DNA from: Methanolobus sp. UBA32
GTDB taxonomy: Archaea > Halobacteriota > Methanosarcinia > Methanosarcinales > Methanosarcinaceae
Reading direction: 5' to 3'
DNA: 16,887 bases
NCBI GenBank assembly: GCA_002507205.1
Contig: DAZF01000068.1
Coordinates: 3,092 to 19,978 of the forward strand
Shown here: positions 7,290 to 14,698 of the stretch, in pieces
Layout of the letters: each line of letters opens with the position of its first letter
How positions within the stretch are numbered: position 1 is the first letter of the stretch
The notes under the pieces: model-generated
What the model saw: the letters and a program-made list of their open reading frames with translations, nothing else
The model's database searches: none
Told to the model about the DNA's origin: nothing
Position numbers and translations under genes: made by a program

Positions 7290-7829
7290 TTGGATTATGA
7301 AGTAGCTTTAAAGAACTCCTGGAATGTTGTGAAGGAGAACCTCGTAACATTTATAGTTGGTTTATTGATAGCCGCTGTAGGCTCAATATTGATAGTTACC
7401 ATTGCACCTCTTGCCTATGGATTTACTTCCATGGCAGTAAAGGGAGCAAGGGGAGAAAAGATAGAGATCAATGATGTATTTGTAGGCTTTAACAAGGATG
7501 ATTTCATAAGAAGTTGGACATTCATGCTTGTTTACATGGTCGTTGCCGGAGTACTTGGGCAGATAGCATCCATACTCTCAACGATAGTAGGAATACTTTT
7601 CATGTTCACCCTACCATTGCTAGTCATTAAAGGATATGGCGGTATTGAGGGAATAACAGAAAGTATTGAGATTATCAAGAAAGTCCCTGTGGAAAGTATA
7701 ATCGTTTATGTGATAACACTTGTTCTCAACATGATCGGTGCAATCCTTCTGGGAGTCGGACTGCTAATAACAGTACCTATCAGTACAGTATTCCTGGCAA
7801 ATGCAACATTCGAGCTTGCTGAAGAATAA
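7290..7829 (+). CDS. Small integral membrane protein of unknown function (DUF4013-like)
   Basis: A 179-residue membrane protein. It opens with an amphipathic YEVALKNSWNVVKENLV, then hydrophobic segments at about residues 17-44, 73-115 (probably two passes) and 135-172 (probably two passes). The loop MAVKGARGEKIEINDVFVGF between the first segments resembles archaeal DUF4013/DUF975-type proteins, but I cannot assign the family firmly. The start codon is TTG at 7290; no in-frame ATG fits, and AGGATGTGG just upstream can serve as ribosome site. It is a single-gene unit with its own TATA box and a strong terminator. No function is known; a role in membrane organisation would be a guess. Confidence 0.75.
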   Translation: MDYEVALKNSWNVVKENLVTFIVGLLIAAVGSILIVTIAPLAYGFTSMAVKGARGEKIEINDVFVGFNKDDFIRSWTFMLVYMVVAGVLGQIASILSTIVGILFMFTLPLLVIKGYGGIEGITESIEIIKKVPVESIIVYVITLVLNMIGAILLGVGLLITVPISTVFLANATFELAEE

Positions 7830-7853
7830 TTTAAAGTAAAATAATATATCGAA

Positions 7854-7887
7854 TGCTGTAAACATTTGTTTACAGCACTGTTTTTTA
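7854..7887 (+). terminator. Hairpin terminator between convergent genes
   Basis: Perfect 10-bp stem TGCTGTAAAC / GTTTACAGCA (7854-7863 with 7868-7877), loop ATTT, followed by CTGTTTTTTATTT. It serves the plus-strand membrane protein gene. On the minus strand the T-tract is weaker, but it may also help to end the long ArlD/E-like transcript. Confidence 0.85.
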
Positions 7888-7916
7888 TTTGGAATCTAAG
7901 AACTAATCCTAAAGAT

Positions 7917-10664
7917 TCAGATTCCGTATATCTCATAACCCTTTTTGACCTTTTCTATATCCCTTTCGATTACAGATAACCTGTTCTTATCCACCTTCAT
8001 ACCGGCAAGGCTCTCGATGAACCAGATAGATTTAACGTGGTCATCAGGCGTTAGTTTCCAGTCGGGTTTTTCCATATAGAAATCAATGCCATCGGCATAA
8101 TGCAGCAGTTCCATCCTCACTTTTTCAGTGATCCATCCAAGCTCTTCATAATAAGAGAGTATGTCAGGGAGATTATTACGACCTACAAGCCCCATCAAAA
8201 ACTCAAGCCATTCCATACAGAGTTTCATATTGCCTGAATTTTTGACTATATTGGAAAGGTGGACATTCTGCCCGAATCCCTTGTAACTTTTGGCACCCAG
8301 TTTTTTTAATTCTGCTTCCACATATTCGGTGACAGAACTTATCTTCTCAAGCATTGCAGCATTCTTCTGCTCGGATTCCTGCCTGAACTCCTTGAACTCA
8401 GAAGAAACCATGCCAAGATTATCAATCAATGAAGATATGGATCTTGAAAATTCAATTGAAGTCGATTTTGTATCCTCATGGGATTTTTCCATGGAACTGA
8501 TCCTTGAACCGATTACATCCAGCTTACCGGAGACATCATCAATACGGGAAAATTTTGATTCGTTTTCCTGCAATGACTCATGCAACTGTGCAAGAAGTGC
8601 AGTATAACAATTCACAAGTTCAGAAATATTGTCTTCCATCCGGGAAAGATCAGACTTGATGGAAGTATTATCAGACAGGAGAACTTCAAGATTTGATTCA
8701 AAATTATCAACCTTTCCTTCAATAGAACTCGTCTTTTCTTCAATATCTGCAAACTTTATCTGATCCTGAGCCAGGACATCTTCACTGGCTTTGGCGAAAG
8801 AGGACAATGTCTCGTCCAGATATGAAACCTTACTCGAAAAGTTTTCGACCTCACCACGAACAGAAGTGAATTGCATGCCCATGTCCCTGAGATTGCCTTT
8901 TAGCTCGTCGATGTCACTTTCAATTCCAGCATACCTCTTATCAGCAATCATGCCATTTGATTCTGCAGAGAGAATCTTCGACAAACTCATCCTGGAAGAG
9001 TCTACAGAATTATCATTATGAGAAACAAGTATATTGTCAAACAACTCAGATTCTTCCTGCTGTCCCGTCATTTCTCCTACGTTCGGTATTTCAGAGCTGC
9101 TTTCAGGCAGAATCTCATGACCGGTCAAAGCATTTGAGGTCACAGATTCACCAACTGGTACGACTCCTACGAGTTCGTCATCTACACCTAAGAAATCAGG
9201 ACTACTATCCCGAACAGTATTTTGAACAGAATCATGAGAAACAATTTCGTCAAGGGAATATTTAGGATCCATTGCCATTACAGGGTTATCTATTGGAGTC
9301 ACTTTCCTGATAGCCTCAACAGGCTCACGCACCAGATCGGATTCAAAAGGATTTACCTGTGCACCATCTGCAGTTTCCTTCAGAACTTCTGCAGATGAGA
9401 CGAACGGATTAACCGGAGAAGGAGCAACGTTAACGTCGGATTCATTTTCAAATGGTGACTGAGATGCAGAATTTGCAGCATTGGTATACATCGAATCTTC
9501 TGACAGTGTATCTCCCCTCATGTCCTCCATTCTTTCAATAAGGCTCTTCCCTTTCGTCAGATTTTTGAAAAAACCTCTGGCGACAACAGATATCCCTTCA
9601 ATATTCTTTTTGAATGAATCTACGTTAATAGGAGGCTTAATTGACCTGTTGCTGCCAGTTTTCTCTTTTACAGATGTTGTTTCAGCACTATGGAAAGGTT
9701 CACCAAAAGGATTTACGCCGGTAGTAGAGACAGCAGAAAACGGATTTACACCAGCACCAGAAGGAGCTTCAAACGGATTAGCACCAACCGCAGGAGTAGA
9801 GTCAAAAGGATTGGCACCAACATCAGGTGCAGCAACAAATGGATTGACACCAACATCATGAGGAGTTTCAAAGGGAGTGGCACTAACAGTAGGAGCAGTA
9901 TCAAAGGGATTTACGCCAGCAGCAGGAGGAGCTTCAAACGGATTGACACCAACGGCAGGGGCAGAATCAAAGAGATTAGCACCAATAGTAGGGGCGGCAG
10001 CAAAGGGATTTATTTGAGGAGCAGATGCATTTTCTGACGAAGGGACAGCTGACGGGAATGTTATTGAATCATGAACTGCTGATTCGGACATATTTATGGC
10101 CGGTGGCTCAGGACCGTTCCCCGATTCAGTGTCAATTCCAGGCGGAATAAAAGGTTCAAATAATGGTGGAGGTGATCGCTTTTTAGGAGAAACACCAGAA
10201 TTTTGATTGGTTTTTGCAGACGCATTATCATCTATGCCAGAATTATCAAAAGTAAACAATGTTTTGGGAATATCATTGAGAACGCCTTCGTTTTGGTCAG
10301 GCGTTCCGGGAATATTCGACGCATTCATGAATGAAGGTAAAGAAGGAGGAAAAGACATCTCATCAGGATTTGAAGTTGGTACCTCGCTTTTATTTTCACT
10401 CACTGCAGACAGATCTGGTAAATCCCCAAATGAAGGAAAACTCATTTCCGGCATTTGACCAACCTTAACATCTGATGCAGGTTCATGAGCCTCTATTTTT
10501 GCCTCCTCCATTGGAATATCTGCAAAAGCATTTGCTAATATATCAGGAATCGGAGGAGGTGAAAACATTTTATTTTTAGAAGCATCCAGCGATAGCTTCG
10601 CCTCATCACCAGCTGATGACATAATCTCTGCTATTTTTTTATTCTCCCATGGAAGTTCACTCAT
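7917..10664 (-). CDS. Long repeat-containing protein with coiled coil and C-terminal ArlD/E (FlaD/E) domain
   Basis: A 915-residue cytoplasmic-type protein with no signal peptide or membrane segment. In order: an N-terminal helix (SELPWENKKIAEIMSSAG), a proline/serine-rich disordered region (about 30-215) with short repeated SFP motifs, nine 11-residue NPF repeats (219-317) plus a partial tenth, a basic segment with VARGFFKNLTKGKSLIERME (about 359-380), two more NPF motifs, a long coiled coil (about 570-790), and a C-terminal domain of about 90 residues (KLCMEWLEFLMGLVGRNNLP ... WKLTPDDHVKSIWFIESL) matching the archaellum accessory ArlD/E domain. Usual ArlD/E proteins have roughly 130-400 residues, so this is unusually long, and no arl genes flank it. 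ATG at 10664 is preferred; a TTG at 10673 is possible. The ribosome site is weak. Family role: ArlC/D/E form the cytosolic ring linking archaellum motor and chemotaxis. Its role here is inferred only. Confidence 0.85.
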   Translation of the reverse strand: MSELPWENKKIAEIMSSAGDEAKLSLDASKNKMFSPPPIPDILANAFADIPMEEAKIEAHEPASDVKVGQMPEMSFPSFGDLPDLSAVSENKSEVPTSNPDEMSFPPSLPSFMNASNIPGTPDQNEGVLNDIPKTLFTFDNSGIDDNASAKTNQNSGVSPKKRSPPPLFEPFIPPGIDTESGNGPEPPAINMSESAVHDSITFPSAVPSSENASAPQINPFAAAPTIGANLFDSAPAVGVNPFEAPPAAGVNPFDTAPTVSATPFETPHDVGVNPFVAAPDVGANPFDSTPAVGANPFEAPSGAGVNPFSAVSTTGVNPFGEPFHSAETTSVKEKTGSNRSIKPPINVDSFKKNIEGISVVARGFFKNLTKGKSLIERMEDMRGDTLSEDSMYTNAANSASQSPFENESDVNVAPSPVNPFVSSAEVLKETADGAQVNPFESDLVREPVEAIRKVTPIDNPVMAMDPKYSLDEIVSHDSVQNTVRDSSPDFLGVDDELVGVVPVGESVTSNALTGHEILPESSSEIPNVGEMTGQQEESELFDNILVSHNDNSVDSSRMSLSKILSAESNGMIADKRYAGIESDIDELKGNLRDMGMQFTSVRGEVENFSSKVSYLDETLSSFAKASEDVLAQDQIKFADIEEKTSSIEGKVDNFESNLEVLLSDNTSIKSDLSRMEDNISELVNCYTALLAQLHESLQENESKFSRIDDVSGKLDVIGSRISSMEKSHEDTKSTSIEFSRSISSLIDNLGMVSSEFKEFRQESEQKNAAMLEKISSVTEYVEAELKKLGAKSYKGFGQNVHLSNIVKNSGNMKLCMEWLEFLMGLVGRNNLPDILSYYEELGWITEKVRMELLHYADGIDFYMEKPDWKLTPDDHVKSIWFIESLAGMKVDKNRLSVIERDIEKVKKGYEIYGI
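9705..10010 (-). repeat. 33-bp tandem repeat coding for 11-residue NPF units
   Basis: Read on the minus strand, nine consecutive in-frame units of 33 bases (10010 down to 9714), plus a partial tenth, encode the pattern [N/T][P/L]F-x5-[x]-x-G-[V/A]. Examples are NPFEAPPAAGV, NPFDTAPTVSA, NPFVAAPDVGA and NPFDSTPAVGA. Units differ at DNA level but keep exact 33-base spacing with no indels, so the array grew by duplication and is under frame selection. Confidence 0.92.
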
Positions 10665-10692
10665 AAAAACCAACTATCGATTAAAAAGCATT

Positions 10693-10740
10693 AATTATTA
10701 TAAATTCAAGAATATTATATGCGCGATATTTATATAAGAG
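10693..10740 (-). promoter_or_regulatory. Candidate promoters of the long ArlD/E-like gene
   Basis: Two TATA-like elements face the gene. The proximal TTTATAATAA (about 10695-10704) predicts a start near 10673, giving a leader under ten bases. The distal CTCTTATATAAATA (about 10727-10740) predicts a start near 10708 and a leader of about 44 bases. The short-leader option fits the lack of a clear Shine-Dalgarno sequence. Confidence 0.4.
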
Positions 10741-10784
10741 TTACTCTTGGCAGAAAAACTAATGTTTAAAGATAATACAGATGA

Positions 10785-10891
10785 GAAAATAGTAAAAAGT
10801 TTTAGGCGCACGGGAATGATTGAGGGAATGGACGAAAGATAAAGGATGAAATTTGTGCTAAAAATTCACTTTACTGTGAGTTTGTGCGCCT
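10785..10891 (-). ncRNA. Candidate small regulatory RNA, about 105 nt
   Basis: Read on the minus strand, a strong TATA box (TTATATATAA, 10911-10920, preceded by CGAAACTC as a BRE-like element) predicts a start at about 10889-10892. Exactly there begins the arm TAGGCGCAC (10892-10884), which pairs perfectly over nine bases with GTGCGCCTA (10811-10803) near the 3' end. Just inside the 5' arm is a second hairpin: AACTCAC / GTGAATT (10882-10876 with 10869-10863) with a six-base loop and one G-U pair. Between the second hairpin and the closing arm is a pyrimidine-rich loop (about 10854-10812) with ATCCTTT, TTCCCTC and TTCCC. After the closing stem come T-runs (10798-10794, 10789-10786). No open frame of note is present. 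The structure is seen; transcription is inferred. It is not a tRNA: no T-arm consensus. Confidence 0.5.
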
Positions 10892-10908
10892 ACTTGTGCA
10901 TAGAAAAC

Positions 10909-10925
10909 AATTATATATAAGAGTT
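10909..10925 (-). promoter_or_regulatory. TATA/BRE promoter of the candidate small RNA
   Basis: TTATATATAA is self-complementary, so it could recruit TBP in either orientation. The BRE-like GAAACTC on the minus-strand upstream side favours transcription toward lower coordinates, into the candidate RNA. The 12-mer AACTCTTATATA recurs at 10731-10742 on the same strand, upstream of the ArlD/E-like gene. Confidence 0.5.
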
Positions 10926-11048
10926 TCGCACATCCTCAAAAACATGCACATCATGAGCACATGAGATAATCACAATCATCTAACACAATACATGTTCGCA
11001 ATGATATAAAAAAATATAAAAAATAGACATTGTAAATGTGCAAATGAA
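10926..11048. other. Non-coding stretch with repeated GCACAT words
   Basis: No gene is seen. GCACAT occurs three times on the plus strand (starting at 10928, 10946 and 10957), with further GTGC/GCAC words nearby. It may be regulatory DNA upstream of the candidate small RNA, or chance in AT-rich sequence. Confidence 0.35.
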
Positions 11049-11076
11049 TAAAACATAAAAAAAGAAAGAGAGAATC
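11049..11076 (-). terminator. T-rich terminator after thiI
   Basis: Immediately after the thiI stop on the minus strand the sequence runs TCTCTCTTTCTTTTTTTATG and then GTTTTATT. This is the T-rich type of archaeal terminator; no stable hairpin precedes it. Confidence 0.5.
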
Positions 11077-11080
11077 CGGC

Positions 11081-12256
11081 TCAAATATCCAGATTCATAA
11101 TTCTTGCATTTTCAATAGACTTGCGAACAAGATCATCAATATCGATCTTTTCTTCTTCTGCAACCAGAGAGTCAAAGCCAGCTTTTACCTCAGGATGTAC
11201 CGGAACTGCCTGACAACTTCCGGCAGGCTGGATAGATATATCAAAAGTACCTATCTTTCTTGCAATATCGATTATCTCATTCTTGTCAAGACCGATCAGC
11301 GGATGATATATAGGAAGGCAAAGACCGTAGATTTCAGCATACATATTAGCTGCGGTCTGGGAAGCCACCTGACCAAGAGATGAACCGGTAACTATACCTG
11401 AAGCATCTTCTTTTTTCATTATTTCAGCAGCTATCCTGTACATGGTACGCTTACAGAGAAGACATGTTTTGTTCTTAGAACATTTATCTATAAAATTCCC
11501 GAGGTTGGAACCATTCGGAACCTCATATGCCTTGAAAGCATGACTTGGACACCATTCCTGGAGTGCTTTTAGACAATCCATTGTGCGCTTATGGGCAGCG
11601 TCCTCATTGTAAGGAGAATTATTGCAATAAACAGGCACAATCTCCACACCTCTTTTCATCATGAGCCATGTGGAAACCGGAGAATCAATTCCTCCAGAAA
11701 CAAGGGATATCATTTTACCCTGAGTTCCCAGTGGAAGTCCACCTACGCCTTCTATTGATTCTGTGAAAACGTATGCCTTGCTCTGGCGCATTTCCACGAA
11801 TATTTCCCGGTCGGGATTTGATAGATCCACAGAAGGAGTAATACCTTTTGACTCCAGCATATTCCATACCGCATCACCGCACCTCATGCCAATCTCACGT
11901 GATGAAAAACTATGGTTACCCGTACGTCTGGCCCTGATAGCAAAAGACTGACCCTCAGTAACAAAACTATCGGCAAGCTTTGCACATAAGTCGCCTGCAG
12001 CCTCTATAGTAGCATCCGTCACCTGTGCAAACGAAGCAGATACCACACCGAAAACATCTGCTGCTGCTTTTGCAGCCCGCATATCTTCGGATTCGATGAA
12101 TATTCTTCCCCATTCACGCATTATCCGGGAATAAGGTATACCACGGTGATCCAGCATTGCGGATATATTTTTCACCAGAGTCCTTTCATAAAAGTTACGA
12201 ACGCCTGTGCTCTTTAAGGCAAGTTCACCATATCTTACAATGATTATGTTTCCCAT
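11081..12256 (-). CDS. thiI: tRNA 4-thiouridine sulfurtransferase ThiI
   Basis: Adenylates uridine 8 of tRNA and exchanges the oxygen for sulfur; it may also supply sulfur for thiamine. The 391 residues contain an N-terminal ferredoxin-like/THUMP region (about 1-165) and a PP-loop ATPase with SGGIDSPVS at 187-195. There is no C-terminal rhodanese domain, as usual in archaea. The CxxC motif CLLC at 265-268 matches the cysteines reported to be essential in the Methanococcus maripaludis enzyme, and a further cysteine (C348, in GSCQAVP) aligns with the active-site region of the bacterial protein. The ATG at 12256 gives the standard MGNIIIVRYGELALKS start; the frame is open to a TTG at 12304 but that extension is not typical. 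A TATA box at about 12320-12329 suggests its own promoter. Confidence 0.94.
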   Translation of the reverse strand: MGNIIIVRYGELALKSTGVRNFYERTLVKNISAMLDHRGIPYSRIMREWGRIFIESEDMRAAKAAADVFGVVSASFAQVTDATIEAAGDLCAKLADSFVTEGQSFAIRARRTGNHSFSSREIGMRCGDAVWNMLESKGITPSVDLSNPDREIFVEMRQSKAYVFTESIEGVGGLPLGTQGKMISLVSGGIDSPVSTWLMMKRGVEIVPVYCNNSPYNEDAAHKRTMDCLKALQEWCPSHAFKAYEVPNGSNLGNFIDKCSKNKTCLLCKRTMYRIAAEIMKKEDASGIVTGSSLGQVASQTAANMYAEIYGLCLPIYHPLIGLDKNEIIDIARKIGTFDISIQPAGSCQAVPVHPEVKAGFDSLVAEEEKIDIDDLVRKSIENARIMNLDI

Positions 12257-12311
12257 TGGTAAGAAATCAGCAATAAGACTATTAAAGTTAATCGGAAAAG
12301 GCAACTATGAC

Positions 12312-12335
12312 CTATTATTAATATATAAATAATAG
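12312..12335 (-). promoter_or_regulatory. thiI promoter within an AT-rich inverted repeat
   Basis: TTTATATATT on the minus strand (about 12320-12329) predicts a start near 12300 and a leader of about 45 bases. It lies inside an inverted repeat, CTATTATT (12312-12319) and AATAATAG (12328-12335), with an eight-base spacer. This may be an operator or just AT-rich sequence. Confidence 0.45.
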
Positions 12336-12344
12336 ATAGGCAAA

Positions 12345-12647
12345 CTACCTTTTAATGCTGAAATCCGGGAATTCTGAAGCAAAAGAAGACCATGAGATCT
12401 CCAGGTCATCAACTCTGGCATGGGCAGGGCCTATATGGAGAAAATCAATAAGTCTTTGGATGGAATGCCTGTTCCCTTCTGCAAAAACTTTGACACTTCC
12501 ATCGGACATGTTCTGTGCAAACCCGGTAAGACCCAGTTTTCTTGCATTTTCCACAGTGAATCTGCGAAAATAGACACCCTGAACTCTTCCCCTGACAAGT
12601 ATTGTTGCAGAGGAAAATTCCTCTGCGTTAGATATCTCACCCTGCAT
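12345..12647 (-). CDS. acyP: Acylphosphatase
   Basis: Small cytoplasmic enzyme that hydrolyses acyl phosphates (for example acetyl phosphate or carbamoyl phosphate) to carboxylate and phosphate. The 100 residues carry the family signature VRGRVQGVYFRRFTVENARK (residues 18-37) with the phosphate-binding arginine R28, and the second signature GFAQNMSDGSVKVFAEG with the catalytic asparagine N46. Length is slightly above the usual 90-95 because of a short N-terminal extension. It follows thrS by 23 bases on the same strand, and thiI comes next. There is no Shine-Dalgarno sequence before the ATG at 12647. A TATA-like box overlapping the thrS stop lies 27 bases upstream, which fits a leaderless transcript. 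In methanogens the physiological substrate is not known. Confidence 0.93.
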   Translation of the reverse strand: MQGEISNAEEFSSATILVRGRVQGVYFRRFTVENARKLGLTGFAQNMSDGSVKVFAEGNRHSIQRLIDFLHIGPAHARVDDLEISWSSFASEFPDFSIKR

Positions 12648-12668
12648 ACAGGTTAATTTGTATGAAAG

Positions 12669-12680
12669 GCTTATATGAAT
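12669..12680 (-). promoter_or_regulatory. Possible leaderless-type promoter for acyP
   Basis: ATTCATATAAGC on the minus strand overlaps the thrS stop codon (12671-12673). Its centre is about 27 bases from the acyP ATG, so transcription would start at or next to the start codon. The box is not a perfect consensus. Confidence 0.35.
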
Positions 12681-14581
12681 TTTGGCCTCTGACTAAGCAT
12701 TTTTGCAAGACACAGACCTTTATAAGGCATCCCTTCAACCTCTGATGAGATTCTGGCATTTAATTCTTCAGAAGTCATCTCGACCTTAACAGGGCTCTTT
12801 GGCTGTGATTCTGCACGGATGGTCACATTGATCGTGCCATTCTCCACTTCACTGTCACCAACAACTACAACATAAGGGATCCATTCACGGCCAGCTTCAC
12901 GTATCTTCTTACCTACGGTATCGTCCCTGTCATCAATATCAACACGACAATTGAGTTGCCCAGATACCTTTAAAGCATAATCCATATGCTTTTCTGCTAT
13001 AGGTATTACTCTTACCTGAGTAGGAGAAAGCCATAATGGCAAAATAGGAACCCCACCCGCTTCAGCCCTCATCGCCTCTTTTTCAAGCAGGCCATAGATA
13101 CAGCGCTCAATCGCACCACTTGGTGAGCAGTGAAGGATCACAGGCTTGTTGGCATTTCCATTGGAATCAATATAATTGATGTCATACCTTTCAGCATTCT
13201 CAACATCTATCTGCACGGTTGAAAGCGCACTTGCCTTTGCAAGGGCATCAACGAAATTGAACTCGAATTTAAGCACGAAGTAGAAGAAACGAGTATCCCA
13301 CATCTCGATCAGGACAGGCTTGTCCACAGTCTTTGCAAGGTTTGTAATGAAATCCTTGTTCTCATTATAGAAATCCCTGGTAAACCGGATAGCAACTTCA
13401 AAGTCATCCACCTTGATGCCTATCTTATCCAGAACAGAGATACACATATTGTACTGCTCATCGAACTGGGATATTGCATTCTCCATATCAGCACACAGGC
13501 TGTGCATGTCAGGCATTGTGAAAGCACGCAGACGTCTCAGGCCCACAAGTTCCCCACGCTGCTCCTTCCTGAAACTGTACCGGGTCATCTCCACCATTTT
13601 CAATGGCAGGTTCTTGTATGAGATGGTCATGTCATGGTTCATAAGGAACTGACCGAAACATGCGGCAAACCTGAGGAAAAGCTGCCTCTTGTCAGATTCA
13701 ATGGAATACTGGCGGGCAGGGAACCTGTCAAGATACTTTTTCAGGGTTGGGTGATTCATATCATACATAAGAGGCGTCTCAACCTCCATTGCCCCTACTT
13801 TTGCAGACTCCTCAAGCACATAGTTCTCCAAGAGTGATTTCATCAGGCGGCCTTTTGGATAATAGCGCATATTACCTGAATCCGACCCCGGCTCATAATC
13901 AGCTATTTCCAACCTGCGCATCAGCTCAACATGCGGTGGTGCCTTTTCAACAGCCCTCTTCTTGGATATCTCGTAGTCCACAAACTTCCCGAGATTTTCA
14001 TGACCTGAAAAATCAAAGGTAGTTGCATCGTGCAGAATTCCATCAGGTGTCAGGACATGCCAGTATGATTTTGCTGTGCTCTCTGCTTTGAGAGCTTCGG
14101 AAACTACCTCTTCCTTTACGGATGCCAGACATGAAGACGATTCTGACCCTGAGGCAACTTCATCAGGAACGATGGAACGTGACAGTTCGGAAAGCGGATG
14201 GCCTTTACAGCTTATTTTGAAAGCCTTATACCATCCGAATGGTGCCCTCTTAACAGTGAATTCCCCGGAAAGTGCTTCTTCTATCCCTTTCAGGACAGCA
14301 ACACCAACCTTAGGTGAGGAGAGATCTGAACTCAGGTGAGCATACGGATATACCATTATGTTTTCCGCTTTAACCTGTGAAGCCACGTTTTTTATCTCTT
14401 CTACAGCTTTTGAGATAGCACCCTCTACGTTGGACTCATCTACTTTTTCCACTGCAATAAATGCAGCAAGAGCTTCTTCAAGTCTGCCTTTTTTAAAGGA
14501 CTCTTCTATTTTTTCAGCAACCGGGGTGCTCTTTTTCACTTCGTATTCAATATAATCAGAATGGATCAGTAATAATTGCAT
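12671..14581 (-). CDS. thrS: Threonyl-tRNA synthetase, archaeal type
   Basis: Charges tRNA-Thr with threonine; 636 residues. The N-terminal domain (about 1-145, starting [14 protein letters not shown]) is the archaeal D-aminoacyl-deacylase-like editing domain that removes mischarged serine, not the bacterial N2 domain. The class II catalytic core follows: motif 2 [20 protein letters not shown] at 335-354, zinc/threonine ligands C308, H360 and H484, and motif 3 in [18 protein letters not shown] (486-503). The C-terminal anticodon-binding domain covers about 515-630 ([19 protein letters not shown] onward). ATG at 14581 is supported by AGGTGA at 14586-14591. Downstream on the same strand come acyP (23-base gap) and thiI, both housekeeping genes. 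Nothing appears broken or missing. Confidence 0.96.
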   Translation of the reverse strand: MQLLLIHSDYIEYEVKKSTPVAEKIEESFKKGRLEEALAAFIAVEKVDESNVEGAISKAVEEIKNVASQVKAENIMVYPYAHLSSDLSSPKVGVAVLKGIEEALSGEFTVKRAPFGWYKAFKISCKGHPLSELSRSIVPDEVASGSESSSCLASVKEEVVSEALKAESTAKSYWHVLTPDGILHDATTFDFSGHENLGKFVDYEISKKRAVEKAPPHVELMRRLEIADYEPGSDSGNMRYYPKGRLMKSLLENYVLEESAKVGAMEVETPLMYDMNHPTLKKYLDRFPARQYSIESDKRQLFLRFAACFGQFLMNHDMTISYKNLPLKMVEMTRYSFRKEQRGELVGLRRLRAFTMPDMHSLCADMENAISQFDEQYNMCISVLDKIGIKVDDFEVAIRFTRDFYNENKDFITNLAKTVDKPVLIEMWDTRFFYFVLKFEFNFVDALAKASALSTVQIDVENAERYDINYIDSNGNANKPVILHCSPSGAIERCIYGLLEKEAMRAEAGGVPILPLWLSPTQVRVIPIAEKHMDYALKVSGQLNCRVDIDDRDDTVGKKIREAGREWIPYVVVVGDSEVENGTINVTIRAESQPKSPVKVEMTSEELNARISSEVEGMPYKGLCLAKMLSQRPKFI

Positions 14582-14698
14582 AAATTCACCTGTTAGATTC
14601 TGCTATCTTAATTAGACCAATCGTTAATAACCTTTTTCAAGTCATTAAGAAACAAATACAGGCCCAGACCCATAAAATAAGACACTTTTAATGCACTT

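Noticed and set aside
9705..10010. CRISPR-like array
   Set aside because: The 33-bp units are adjacent, with no spacers, and encode a continuous protein repeat.
9481..10037. Long plus-strand open frames opposite the NPF repeat region
   Set aside because: They are mirror frames of the in-frame 33-bp repeat on the minus strand; their repeats have no independent start signals and the minus-strand gene explains the sequence.
10785..10891. tRNA gene in the structured intergenic element
   Set aside because: The terminal stem is nine pairs and there is no T-arm consensus, no anticodon-arm arrangement and no CCA-like end.
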